Below the pieces are notes generated by a model that was not told the origin of the DNA, did no database searches, and saw only the letters and a program-made list of their open reading frames with translations. A stretch of 64,000 bases of DNA from Myxococcales bacterium (lineage in GTDB: Bacteria; Myxococcota_A; Polyangia; Polyangiales; Polyangiaceae): the NCBI GenBank assembly GCA_016712525.1, contig JADJQX010000007.1, forward strand, positions 1,612,001 through 1,676,000. Reading direction: 5' to 3'. Position numbers and translations under genes: made by a program. Of this stretch, positions 36,468-44,643 are shown piece by piece; within the stretch, counting starts at the first letter, position 1; the number at the start of each line of letters is the position of its first letter.

Positions 36468-37166
36468 CTACGCGTCCAACGTAGTCCGCCCCGACGGGAG
36501 CACGTCGACCATGCCGGGCTCGAGCCGGTCTCCGTGAAACGCTCGGGCGCGGCCCCCGTGATGCACCACGATCATGCGCTCGGTTCCGGGCGAGACGTAC
36601 TCCGCGAGGAGGACCTCGTCGCCGAGGTCGGGCGCGCCGGTGCCGATGCGCTTCGCGCGGAGCGGGAGCCGGCGGCGCCGCTCGAAGCGGACCCCTTCGT
36701 GCTCGATCGCCGACGGGGGCTCTTGAGCCGCGACGAACGAGCGCTCCTCGACCGGTTTCATCCACAGAAAGGCGGCTTCGGGCTCGCGCCGAACGTAGAT
36801 GGCGCGATCGTGGCCGGCGTCGGGGGCGATGAACAACACCGCCACGGGGACGTCCTCGGAGAAGACGACGCCGCCCGCGAGCCACGCCTCGTCTCCGCCC
36901 GGGCGAGTCAGGACGTCACCGAGCTGGCACGGGAAGCCGTCGAGAGCATCACCTTCGGATGCCGCTGCCGACGGTGCGCTCGCGGGGGGCGCGGCGCGCG
37001 GGGCATCCTTCGTCTCCGCCCCTTTCTTCTCGGCGCCCGTCTTGGCTTCGTCCTTCTCGTCCGCCGGATCACCGTCGCGGCGAGGCACGAGGCTCCGCGC
37101 GATCATGCGGCCGAGCGCCATACCGCCGAGGACGAGCGTGGTCGAGACGACGAACGTGACGATCAT
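36468..37166 (-). CDS. Predicted membrane-anchored protein of unknown function
   Basis: 232 residues. One N-terminal helix (VTFVVSTTLVLGGMALGRMI) is followed by a charged Lys/Asp/Ala/Pro linker (~30-75) and a ~150-residue C-terminal domain rich in beta strands (DEAWLAGGVVFSEDVPVAVLF; DEVLLAEYVSPGTERMIVV). No family recognised. GAGG precedes the ATG, which overlaps the thiE stop by 4 bases; it is the third gene of the Rsm22-thiE operon. Confidence 0.68.
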   Translation of the reverse strand: MIVTFVVSTTLVLGGMALGRMIARSLVPRRDGDPADEKDEAKTGAEKKGAETKDAPRAAPPASAPSAAASEGDALDGFPCQLGDVLTRPGGDEAWLAGGVVFSEDVPVAVLFIAPDAGHDRAIYVRREPEAAFLWMKPVEERSFVAAQEPPSAIEHEGVRFERRRRLPLRAKRIGTGAPDLGDEVLLAEYVSPGTERMIVVHHGGRARAFHGDRLEPGMVDVLPSGRTTLDA

Positions 37167-37810
37167 AGGAGCCTCGAAGCACGATGATACGCGCGCGCGC
37201 GCTCGGCCACGCTGGAAATGGTGGGTCGCTCGTGAGCGCCGCTCGGGAAGAGGCCCGCGATCACGGCGACGAGGGTTGCGCCGCGCGCGAAGACCTCCCT
37301 GGCTCGCTCGACCGAGATGCCCCCGATCGCGACCACAGGGATCGCTCCGGCCCCCTCGACCGTCCGGCCGAGGGCGTCGAGGCCGACGACGGGATCCGGG
37401 TTCGCCTTGGACGACGTCGGGAAGACCGGTCCGTACGCGACGTACGTGGGGGCGTTCGCGAGGGCCGACGCGAGCTCGTCGGGGGTGTGGGTGCTCACGC
37501 CGACCGCGATCGCCGGCACGAGGCGACGCGCCGACGCGACCGGCAAATCGGACTGTCCGACGTGCAGCCCCGCGCCGACGAGCGCGGCGACGTCGAGCCT
37601 GTCGTTCACGAAGAACGGAACGCCGTAACCCCTCGAAAGCGATTGGATTTCTTGGGAAAGGGCCAGCATCGCCGCGCCATCCTGCGCCTTGGCGCGGAGC
37701 TGGATCGCCGAGGCGCCCTCGTCGAGGGCGGCCCTGGCCACGTCGCATGGGGCGATGCCGCGAGCGCGGCAGGTGGACTCGTCCACGATGGCGTAGAGGC
37801 CCCGCTTCAC
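37163..37810 (-). CDS. thiE: Thiamine-phosphate synthase
   Basis: 215 residues. TIM-barrel thiamine-phosphate synthase joining HMP-PP and HET-P. Motifs: LYAIVDES, IQLRAKAQD (diphosphate-binding RxK), FFVNDRLDVAALVGAGLHVGQSDLP split across the Mg site, VSTHTPDELASA, YVAYGPVFPTSSK and VVAIGGIS. The GTG start overlaps the upstream methyltransferase stop. No other thi gene is in the window, so the pathway is dispersed. Confidence 0.93.
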   Translation of the reverse strand: MKRGLYAIVDESTCRARGIAPCDVARAALDEGASAIQLRAKAQDGAAMLALSQEIQSLSRGYGVPFFVNDRLDVAALVGAGLHVGQSDLPVASARRLVPAIAVGVSTHTPDELASALANAPTYVAYGPVFPTSSKANPDPVVGLDALGRTVEGAGAIPVVAIGGISVERAREVFARGATLVAVIAGLFPSGAHERPTISSVAERARAYHRASRLL

Positions 37811-38973
37811 GGCGCCTCGACGATGCGCACGTGGGCCGCCTCGGAGAGTCGCTCGCCGTCGAGCGGCCCGGCATCGAACAGATCGCCCCGCGCGAGCGAG
37901 CTCCACGCGGCATTGGCCTCGGATGCGTGCCGGTCGAGCCGCCTCAGCCGGCGCTTCGCGGGCTCGCCGTCGAACGTGCCACAGGCGAAGATCTCTTCCT
38001 TTCCCTTCGAGCGGAGGAGCGACGACACGGCCCTCAGGCGAACGGAGGGCATGAGGGTCGCGAGGGACCTCCCATCGGGACGGAGCACGAGGTACGCGAG
38101 CGAGAGGCCCTCGTGGCGGAGGCCCGCCGCGCGCGCGACCGGGACGAGCCACGGCGGCAGATCGACAGGGAGATCCTCGTGGCACCAGTCGTCGTCGCGG
38201 AGACGCGCCGGGCACGCCGCGGAGTGGAGACACGGCGCGAACGGCGTCCGCCCTTGGGCGACGACGGCGTCGCGCACGGCGTGGAGGTGACGGGCGCGAT
38301 CCCGGAGGGCGGGCTCCACCAAGACGAGCGCTCCCGTCGGTGAGACGTGACCGAGGAGCCGCTCGACCAGCGCAGCATGCAGCGTCACCCGGCCCTCCGG
38401 AGCGGCGTGCTCGTCGAGCTCCGAGAGCACCTGCCCCGCGATCACGAGGTCGAACGGACCGGGCGGGAGCTTCGCGCCCAGAGGCTCCGCGCGCGTGGTT
38501 ACGTTGAGCCGCACGGCGCCATCGGTGGTCGCCCCGGCGAGCTCCCTGGCGAGGGAGAGCGCTCGCGCGTCGGCGTCGACGAAGGTCGCGTCGATCTCGC
38601 CCGTTTGGCCCGCCGCTTCGAGGGCGCGCAGAACGCCGAACGACATCGCGCCGAGGCCGGAGCCCACGTCGAGCACGCGGAGCTTCTCGCCGCGCAGGGC
38701 GAGGAGCCCCGTGCCTACGAGCTCGCGCACCGCCGCGGCGCCCTTCGGCACGTCACGCGGGAAAGAGAACCCGAGCCGCGCGCCGAGGTGAGCCCGAGCG
38801 TCGAGCGCGACGGCGCCCCCGGAGAGGCCATTGTAGAGGGCCGACAGCACCGACACGGCAGGACCGAGCTTGCCGGGCTCGTCGACGCTCGGGAAACCGT
38901 GCCGCTTCGCGAGGGCTCGAAGGACGTCGGCGTGGCTCTCTTCGAGCGGCCGGACGAGCGACAAGAAGGCCAT
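37807..38973 (-). CDS. Rsm22-like (METTL17-type) putative rRNA methyltransferase
   Basis: 388 residues. A class I SAM-dependent fold with motif I VLDVGSGLGAMS (~106-117) and FDLVIAGQVLSELD. C-terminal cysteines in PCLHSAACP, DDWCHED and FACGT fit the Cys set of Rsm22/METTL17 proteins, which in mitochondria bind an iron-sulfur cluster and act on the small ribosomal subunit. Bacterial members are poorly studied. The start at 38973 (MAFLSLVRPLEE) was chosen as the ATG nearest the divergent Nudix promoter; the frame could extend slightly upstream. First gene of an overlapping operon with thiE. Confidence 0.8.
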   Translation of the reverse strand: MAFLSLVRPLEESHADVLRALAKRHGFPSVDEPGKLGPAVSVLSALYNGLSGGAVALDARAHLGARLGFSFPRDVPKGAAAVRELVGTGLLALRGEKLRVLDVGSGLGAMSFGVLRALEAAGQTGEIDATFVDADARALSLARELAGATTDGAVRLNVTTRAEPLGAKLPPGPFDLVIAGQVLSELDEHAAPEGRVTLHAALVERLLGHVSPTGALVLVEPALRDRARHLHAVRDAVVAQGRTPFAPCLHSAACPARLRDDDWCHEDLPVDLPPWLVPVARAAGLRHEGLSLAYLVLRPDGRSLATLMPSVRLRAVSSLLRSKGKEEIFACGTFDGEPAKRRLRRLDRHASEANAAWSSLARGDLFDAGPLDGERLSEAAHVRIVEAP

Positions 38974-39020
38974 GGCGCCTCCTACCACGGCGAGCGACAC
39001 GACGGCATACTCGCACGAGC

Positions 39021-39413
39021 ATGGAGAGCGCCCGCCCCTCGTCCGCCGTCTCGTGCCTGATCCTGCGAGAGGACGGTCACGTGCTCGTCGTGAGGCGCAC
39101 CCGGGCCCCGTACGCGGGGGCCTATTCGCTCCCCGGAGGTCGCCTCGCCGACGGCGAAGCTCCCGAGGTCGGCGCCGCGCGCGAGCTCCGGGAAGAGACG
39201 GGGATCCTGGCCCCGCCCCTCGAACCTTTGGCCACCACGCTCGCCGGCGAGTACCGCGTCCTCGTGCTCTTCGGCCACGTAGGCCGAGCCGAGCCGCGCG
39301 CTGGCAGCGACGCCGACGTCGCCCGCTTCGTTCCCATCGAAGCCCTCGCGGAGCTCCCCACCACACCTGGCCTCACCGAGCTCGTCGCGTCGGTGTGGCG
39401 AAGACGCCGGTGA
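39021..39413 (+). CDS. Nudix hydrolase
   Basis: 130 residues. The complete Nudix box begins at GGRLADGE and continues into AARELREETGI, with the metal-binding REXXEE glutamates. The N-terminus (SCLILREDGHVLVVRR) is like MutT/NUDT enzymes that clean up nucleoside diphosphate-linked compounds, often 8-oxo-dGTP or ADP-ribose; the substrate cannot be assigned. It diverges from the Rsm22-like gene with only 47 bases between starts. Confidence 0.9.
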   Translation: MESARPSSAVSCLILREDGHVLVVRRTRAPYAGAYSLPGGRLADGEAPEVGAARELREETGILAPPLEPLATTLAGEYRVLVLFGHVGRAEPRAGSDADVARFVPIEALAELPTTPGLTELVASVWRRRR

Positions 39414-39735
39414 TCTCCCGCGAGGAGCCGGCCGAACCCTCTCGTCTACCGGCTCAGAACGAGCCGCCGCCTTGCGTCGCCATGGTCAGACTCCTTGCGT
39501 CAAATTCGTTAAACACGCGTTCCATCAATGCACTCGGGGTGCCACTCGGATGGGGGTGGTTTTCCCCGTTTCGGATGCCACCCGTGTCACCATCCGTTGA
39601 CAACTCAGACCTTTTGGTTGTCCGATTTCCGGACACGGGTGCGTCATGGCCGGTGGCGCGCGCACGAACGACCGCCTCCGAGCGGCACGTCAGCGTGATG
39701 CCCAGGACGACGCGGGCGCTGCTATAGAGGGCCTC
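39414..39735. other. Intergenic region with nested inverted repeats and a possible micro-ORF
   Basis: No normal gene. On the minus strand a 23-codon frame (39454-39525), or its 9-codon internal part starting at 39483 (MATQGGGSF), is preceded at 39491-39496 by a perfect AAGGAG seven bases from the ATG; whether it is translated is unknown. Nested inverted repeats around a consensus TTGACA are listed separately. The segment 39480-39630 is visibly less G+C-rich than its neighbours. Confidence 0.4.
39579..39641 (+). promoter_or_regulatory. TTGACA element inside two nested inverted repeats
   Basis: The outer repeat is CACCCGTGTC (39579-39588) against GACACGGGTG (39632-39641), perfect over 10 bp. 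The inner repeat is GACAAC (39599-39604) against GTTGTC (39617-39622). Consensus -35 TTGACA lies at 39597-39602, with a weak TCCGAT 18 bases on. It is 95-160 bases upstream of the LolB-like lipoprotein gene. Probably an operator region. Confidence 0.4.
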
Positions 39736-40623
39736 ATGATTCGCCCTGCGCTCGCCCTGCTCGGGCTGCTCGTGCTCCCAGGCTGCGGGCTCTTCTCGGT
39801 CGCCGCCCCGGCGTCTCCGATCCCCACCGGCGACGCCGCGATAAGGCGGCTCGCCGAGACCCAGGCCTGCGGAAGCGGCGTCCGCGCCAAGGCCGCGATC
39901 GATCACTTCGGCAAGGAAGGGCGCGTGCGTGGCGAGCTGATGCTGTACGCCGTCGCCCCCGAGAGCCTTCGGATGGACGCCGTGAGCCCCTTCGGCGCCA
40001 CGCTCGCCACCCTGGCGAGCGACGGCAAGCAGTTCTCCCTCTACGACATGCGCGAGAAGCGCTTCCTCCACGGCCCCGCGGCGCCCTGCAACATCGCGCG
40101 GCTCACGGGGGTACCCCTCCCGGGCCACGTGCTCATCGGCCTCCTCCGCGGTCTGCCCCCAGAGCTCACCCACCCGGCCGGGGCGGCCACGATCGCGTGG
40201 AGCTCCTCGGGGCACTACGTCGTGTCGATACAAGGGACGCGGAGCGCCCGCGAAGAGATCACGATCGGCGTGCACCCCGCCGATCTCGCCAAGCCGTGGA
40301 GCGCCCAGCGGCTCCGCCTCCTCGGGGTCCGCGTCGATCAGTACGACGGCACGGTCTTCCGCGCCGAGCTCGACGACCACGCGCCCGCCCCGATGGCCAA
40401 GGCTTGGGAAGACCCCGACGGCCTCCCGGGCGAGAACATCGCCCCGTCCGGCCCGGTCTGCACCGCCGAGCTTCCGCGGACGATCCACCTCGAGGTGCCG
40501 CCGTCCAAGGCCGACGTGCTCTTCCGCTACGACGAGGTCGTCTGGAACCCGCCCCTCCCCGGCGGCATCTTCACGCAGCCGAACCCTCCGGGCATGCCTC
40601 CCGAGCTCGTCGACTGCCGCTGA
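39736..40623 (+). CDS. LolB-like/DUF4292-type outer-membrane lipoprotein
   Basis: 295 residues. Lipoprotein signal (LALLGLLVLPGC, Cys17). The body has an alternating-strand pattern (VRGELMLYAVAPESLRMDAV; LATLASDGKQFSLYDMREKR; HVLIGLLRG; LLGVRVDQYDGTVFRAEL) resembling the open beta-barrel of LolB/DUF4292 lipoproteins that bind lipids or lipoproteins. The last ~70 residues (IHLEVPPSKADVLFRYDEVV) are a family-type extension ending Pro-rich. Its role in lipoprotein or surface-polymer traffic is inferred from fold only. It is convergent with the asparaginase gene. Confidence 0.7.
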   Translation: MIRPALALLGLLVLPGCGLFSVAAPASPIPTGDAAIRRLAETQACGSGVRAKAAIDHFGKEGRVRGELMLYAVAPESLRMDAVSPFGATLATLASDGKQFSLYDMREKRFLHGPAAPCNIARLTGVPLPGHVLIGLLRGLPPELTHPAGAATIAWSSSGHYVVSIQGTRSAREEITIGVHPADLAKPWSAQRLRLLGVRVDQYDGTVFRAELDDHAPAPMAKAWEDPDGLPGENIAPSGPVCTAELPRTIHLEVPPSKADVLFRYDEVVWNPPLPGGIFTQPNPPGMPPELVDCR

Positions 40624-40657
40624 AGGTCCGTCCGAGAGTGGCGTTCCGGGCGACGCG

Positions 40658-41662
40658 TCAGGATTCGCCGCGCAGCTCTCCGACGACCGACTCGGCGAAG
40701 TACGCGCGGAGCGCAGGGCCCGTGCCGAAGCGGCCGAGACCGATCATGAGCTTCGCGATGGCGGCCTCGACGGTCATGTCGAAGCCCGACATGGCCCCGG
40801 CCTCGGCCGTACGCACGGCCCCCTCGTACCGCGTGAGGTCGACGTGCCCGCGGAGGCACTGGGACACGACGACGACCGGGACGTCGCGCGAGGTCGCCTC
40901 TCGGATGGCAGGGATGAGGCTCCCGTCGGCGCAGGGGAGGGTCCCCGTCCCGTACGCTTCGAGCACCAGGCCGCGTACTCCCGCGCGGACGGCGCCCGTC
41001 ACGAGCCGCGGGTCGAGCCCCGGAAAGACACGCACCGCGAGCACGGACGGCTCAAGGCGATCGTCGAGAGGCATGAGCGGCCCCGCGGCGCGAACGTGCG
41101 AGGCCACCTCGACCCCGATGCCGAGCTTCACGAGGGGGGCTTCGTTCGGAGAATCGAAGGCGTCGTAGTCCCACGCGTCGCGTTTGGTCGCACGGCAACC
41201 GCGGAGGCCCCTCGACCCGAACGCGACGACGACCTCGGGTACGGCCAGCGAGGCCACGATCGCCGCGTCGACCAGGTTCTGCGCGGCATCGGAGCGCGCC
41301 TCGGCGAGCGGACGCTGCGCCCCCGTGAAGACCACGGGGCACGGGAGCGGCCCGAGCATGAGGGCGAGCGCGCTCGCCGAGTACGCCATCGTGTCCGTCC
41401 CGTGAACGACGACGACCCCATCGTAGGAGCCCGATGCGACCGCCGCGTGCACCTCTCGCGCGAGCACCTGCCAGTCGCCTGGCTGCATGTTCGCCGAGTC
41501 CATCGCGAACACGAGCCTCGCGTCGAGCTCCGCGATACGTGCGAGCGCGGGCACCTCGGCCACGAGATCGCGCGCGAACGCTTGCTCGAGCGAGTACCGC
41601 CCGTCGTGGCTCGACGACATGAGCAGCGTGCCCCCCGTGAGCAGCACGAGGACCTTCTTCAC
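40658..41662 (-). CDS. L-asparaginase (asparaginase/glutaminase family)
   Basis: 334 residues, cytoplasmic type I length. First catalytic Thr in LLTGGTLLMS; second Thr-Asp-Lys set in VVVHGTDTMAYSA; substrate-binding DSANMQPGDW. The C-terminal domain has VFPGLDPRLV and VLEAYGTGTLP. It hydrolyses asparagine to aspartate and ammonia. GTG start at 41662 (KKVLVLLTGGT). It lies just downstream of the OPX gene on the same strand, after a 64-base gap. Confidence 0.92.
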   Translation of the reverse strand: MKKVLVLLTGGTLLMSSSHDGRYSLEQAFARDLVAEVPALARIAELDARLVFAMDSANMQPGDWQVLAREVHAAVASGSYDGVVVVHGTDTMAYSASALALMLGPLPCPVVFTGAQRPLAEARSDAAQNLVDAAIVASLAVPEVVVAFGSRGLRGCRATKRDAWDYDAFDSPNEAPLVKLGIGVEVASHVRAAGPLMPLDDRLEPSVLAVRVFPGLDPRLVTGAVRAGVRGLVLEAYGTGTLPCADGSLIPAIREATSRDVPVVVVSQCLRGHVDLTRYEGAVRTAEAGAMSGFDMTVEAAIAKLMIGLGRFGTGPALRAYFAESVVGELRGES

Positions 41663-41726
41663 GTCGCGCACCGGACAACGGACCGCATTCGATCGCCTCG
41701 GGGTGGGCCCGCTCGCAAAGCGGGCG

Positions 41727-42326
41727 CTAGAAGACCTTCTCCGGGACCTTGATGGTGTCTCCGGCCTGGAGGGGGATGTCGGGCCGTTTTCCGTCGGTGA
41801 TGGCGTCGACGGAGAGCTCCACGGTGACGCTGCCCCCGTCCTTCGTGAGGCGCGTGAGGAGGATGTGATTGCTCGCCGCGAGGGGCGTGAACCACCCCGC
41901 CTGGGAAAGAGCGTCGACCAGCCGGAGCGAGTCCGTGTAGGGGACACTCCCAGGTTTGGTCACCTGCCCGATCACCGCGATCTTCTTCGAGTTGTACTGC
42001 TTGACCGAGACCGAAACCTGCGGATCGTTGAGGATCTTACCCTCTTGCAGCTTTCGCCGGATGAGCGACGAGATGTCCTGAGGCTCGAGGTTCTGCACGA
42101 CGAGGCGAGCGACGTACGGAAAGTCGATCGAGCCATCGGGGTTCACCCGATACTCTTTCGGTAGGTTCGGCTCCCCCATCACGTGCACCTCGAACACGTC
42201 GCCCGGACCGACGGTGGTGCTCGGCAGCGCGCGGGGGAGGTTCGTGGGGAGGGGCGGATACGACCCGCACGCGGTGAGCCCCAGCGCCATGGCCAGGACG
42301 AGCCTCGGGAAGAACAGGCGATTCAT
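41727..42326 (-). CDS. Short outer-membrane polysaccharide export (OPX/Wza-like) lipoprotein
   Basis: 199 residues. Lipobox ALGLTAC (Cys20), then a polysaccharide-export PES domain (VGPGDVFEVHVMGEPNLPKE, ~39-125) and one SLBB-like domain (IAVIGQVTKPGSVPYTD, ~118-190). It is much shorter than E. coli Wza (~360) and lacks the C-terminal amphipathic helix that makes the outer-membrane pore. In Myxococcus xanthus such short OPX proteins work with separate beta-barrels, and the next gene upstream encodes a beta-barrel. Likely role: periplasmic part of a polymer exporter. Confidence 0.85.
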   Translation of the reverse strand: MNRLFFPRLVLAMALGLTACGSYPPLPTNLPRALPSTTVGPGDVFEVHVMGEPNLPKEYRVNPDGSIDFPYVARLVVQNLEPQDISSLIRRKLQEGKILNDPQVSVSVKQYNSKKIAVIGQVTKPGSVPYTDSLRLVDALSQAGWFTPLAASNHILLTRLTKDGGSVTVELSVDAITDGKRPDIPLQAGDTIKVPEKVF

Positions 42327-42377
42327 GCGCGTGCTACGGGGCGTTTTGCATGGGCCGCATTCACGGCCCGGGCAGGA

Positions 42378-43850
42378 TCACATGAACCAGCGGAAGCCGA
42401 GCATGCCTTGGAAGCGCCGGTTGTTCAGATCGAACACCTGGCCGCCACCGATCGGCACCTGCACGTCGCTGATTTGCTGCGCGTAGTCGAGCGTGGCGTT
42501 GATGCCGAACGAGTCGGCGAAGCGGTACTCGCCGAAGAGCTGCGCGCCCGGGCGGTAGTTCGTGAACCCGCCGGCGGTGCCAGGGGCCGGAGTGCCCGCG
42601 GCGTCGAGGACGGCGGGGAGCGAGAGGATATCAAGGTAGCCGTCGAGCGAGATGACCGCGCGCCCCGCGAACATGTAGCTCAGTCGACCGTAGATTTTGT
42701 CGAGGCCCGTGAACGAGCCGATCGTCGTGTTTTGACCACCGCCGAAGATGTACGTCGGGCGGTTCTGGAACGACTGCGCCGAGCCGACGAGCACGTCGCG
42801 TGAGTAGCCGACCGTGAGGGTCGAGATGGCGGTCGTCGCCGACGGGTCGTTCGTAGGGGCGGCCGTTCCCGTGAGGTACACGGTCGCTTCGGCCTGCGCG
42901 TTGATGCTGTCGAACTGCTGCGCGCTGGCCGGGGCATCGGCGAGGAACGTAGCCGAGTAGCCGATGGCGCCGAGCACCGAGAGGCGGGGCGTGAGCAGGC
43001 CGTTCATACCGACGCGCGTACGAACCGGGATCGCGTCGTTGAGCGCGAGCACCGAACGACCCGAGTTCGGGTACGTGACGAAGCTGAGCCCCGTCTCGGT
43101 GAAGACCGAGGTCTTCGGGCGGAAACGCCAGCGGTTCCGGAGCGAGATCTCGTGCGTGAGGTTCGTGAAGGCGGCGCCCTGCGTGTTCTCGTAGAACGCG
43201 CCGTAGAACTGATACTGCAGGTGCATGTCGAGGTTGCCACCACCAGGGATGGCGATGACCTCGGCGCCCGCGTTCACGTCGCTGCGGTTGAAGGAGACGT
43301 CGACGCCGGGGATGGCGGACGGCTGAATGAAGCGCTGGTAGCCCGCGAAGAAACCGACGCCGAAGGGACGCCCCGGGAGGATGTCTCCCCGGAACGTGGC
43401 GTGGACGTTCATGTTCCGCTGGTCGTTGACCTCGGTGCCGATGAACTCACGGTAGCTACCCGCGATGCCGCCGCGGTACGTGAACGCCGGCTTCTCGCCG
43501 CCCGTGCGCTGGTCCGTGAGGCTGCCGAAGCTGAACGACGGCGTGATGCGGATGACGCCCGCTTCGCGCACGGGGCTCGTCGGGGGCCCGTTGATGATGT
43601 TCGGCCCTTCGGTGTGCGAGCGCACGAACCAGTTCGAGTCGATACCGACCTCGGCGCCGACGCCAGGGTGGAGCTCGACGTCGCCGACACGAATACCGAT
43701 GCCCTCCTGGTACGTGCGGTCGCGGAGCCACGCCTGAGCGTGAGCTTCCTTCGACACGAACGTCATGGCGGCAAAAGGGATCGCCGCGAGAGCTATGCCT
43801 CGGAGGTGTTTGGCGAGCTTCGGCCCGCGCGAAATTCGGTTGTCGCTCAT
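42378..43850 (-). CDS. Outer-membrane beta-barrel, probable partner of the OPX lipoprotein
   Basis: 490 residues. Signal peptide ending in SKEAHAQA (~40), then alternating amphipathic strands with many aromatic and Gly residues (VGFFAGYQRFIQP; LQYQFYGAFYENT; TETGLSFVTYP), ending FRWFM with a terminal aromatic-type strand. Length and pattern fit a 16-18-strand barrel. It sits directly upstream of the short OPX gene (51-base gap), matching the Wzp-type barrel plus OPX arrangement known in M. xanthus. A promoter with a 19-bp palindrome over its -35 precedes the gene. Confidence 0.82.
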   Translation of the reverse strand: MSDNRISRGPKLAKHLRGIALAAIPFAAMTFVSKEAHAQAWLRDRTYQEGIGIRVGDVELHPGVGAEVGIDSNWFVRSHTEGPNIINGPPTSPVREAGVIRITPSFSFGSLTDQRTGGEKPAFTYRGGIAGSYREFIGTEVNDQRNMNVHATFRGDILPGRPFGVGFFAGYQRFIQPSAIPGVDVSFNRSDVNAGAEVIAIPGGGNLDMHLQYQFYGAFYENTQGAAFTNLTHEISLRNRWRFRPKTSVFTETGLSFVTYPNSGRSVLALNDAIPVRTRVGMNGLLTPRLSVLGAIGYSATFLADAPASAQQFDSINAQAEATVYLTGTAAPTNDPSATTAISTLTVGYSRDVLVGSAQSFQNRPTYIFGGGQNTTIGSFTGLDKIYGRLSYMFAGRAVISLDGYLDILSLPAVLDAAGTPAPGTAGGFTNYRPGAQLFGEYRFADSFGINATLDYAQQISDVQVPIGGGQVFDLNNRRFQGMLGFRWFM

Positions 43851-43924
43851 GTTCGATTCGCGGTGAGCCCGCTCGCCGGGCCCGTCCTTAACACGAGTGG
43901 GCCCAACTGCTCCCCCTCATTTTC

Positions 43925-43964
43925 GTTAGATATTCGCGTCCCCGTCGTGACAGCGCCTGTCACG
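43925..43964 (-). promoter_or_regulatory. Promoter with palindromic operator upstream of the beta-barrel gene
   Basis: Minus strand: CTGTCA (43948-43953), 17-bp spacer, TCTAAC (43925-43930), predicting a ~68-base leader. The -35 lies inside the palindrome CGTGACAGCGCCTGTCACG (43946-43964; perfect 8-bp arms, 3-base centre). Such overlap is typical of a repressor site. Confidence 0.5.
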
Positions 43965-44026
43965 CGGCACGCAGGCCCCTCTTACGGAAAGAGCCAGGCC
44001 CCAAAGCCCGGCCCTGACACTCTTTT

Positions 44027-44608
44027 TCAGCGGACGCAGCTCACGCAGGGTGGCGGCGGAGTCACCGGAAAGCCCGGGAACGTCGGGAAGTTCGCCTCTT
44101 CCGGCGCGACGTTCGGGTCGATGGTGGTCTTCACCTGCGTGTCGCCCACGAACGCCGACTCTTCGCCCGCGCACTGGTTCGCCTCGGACCCGATCTGCTC
44201 CGACCGCTGGGCCAAGACGGCGAGCACGGTGTACTCGTGGTTGGCCGCGTCGGCGTCGTTGCGGTTCACGGCGGACTTCAGCGAAGCGACGCGCTCCGTG
44301 GCGGCGCGCGTGGCGACGTCGCTCTGGGAGAGCTTGTCGTTGAGGCAGAGGGTCTTCACGACATCGCGAGCTTGGCGAGCCGTCTGGAGCTGCTTGCGGA
44401 TGGCCGTCGATTGCGACGTCATACGAGCCACCCGGCGTTGCGCCTCGGTGAGCTGCTCGTCGGGCGTGAGCTGCGTCTTCTTCTGGAAGCCGACTTGCGC
44501 ATCCGGCGCGGGCGCAGCGCCCCCTTGAGCGATGGCCGGAGCCGCCGCCGCGAAGTACGCCACCACACCGAGAGCCACACCCCACCTGAGAGTCGACAGT
44601 AGACGCAT
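44027..44608 (-). CDS. Exported coiled-coil protein of unknown function
   Basis: 193 residues. Signal peptide (GVALGVVAYFAAAAPAIAQ), then a long helical region (~40-140) with heptad-like pattern (EQLTEAQRRVARMTSQSTAI, VASLKSAVNRNDADAANHEY), and a Pro-rich tail with two Cys (PPPPCVSCVR). No family recognised. AGGAG seven bases upstream supports the start. It is placed between the AgmX-like gene and the beta-barrel/OPX pair and may belong to the same envelope function. A good promoter with an operator-like repeat precedes it. Confidence 0.72.
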   Translation of the reverse strand: MRLLSTLRWGVALGVVAYFAAAAPAIAQGGAAPAPDAQVGFQKKTQLTPDEQLTEAQRRVARMTSQSTAIRKQLQTARQARDVVKTLCLNDKLSQSDVATRAATERVASLKSAVNRNDADAANHEYTVLAVLAQRSEQIGSEANQCAGEESAFVGDTQVKTTIDPNVAPEEANFPTFPGFPVTPPPPCVSCVR

Positions 44609-44643
44609 CCCCGTCTCCTAAGTTGCGGGCGAACCCGCGTTGT

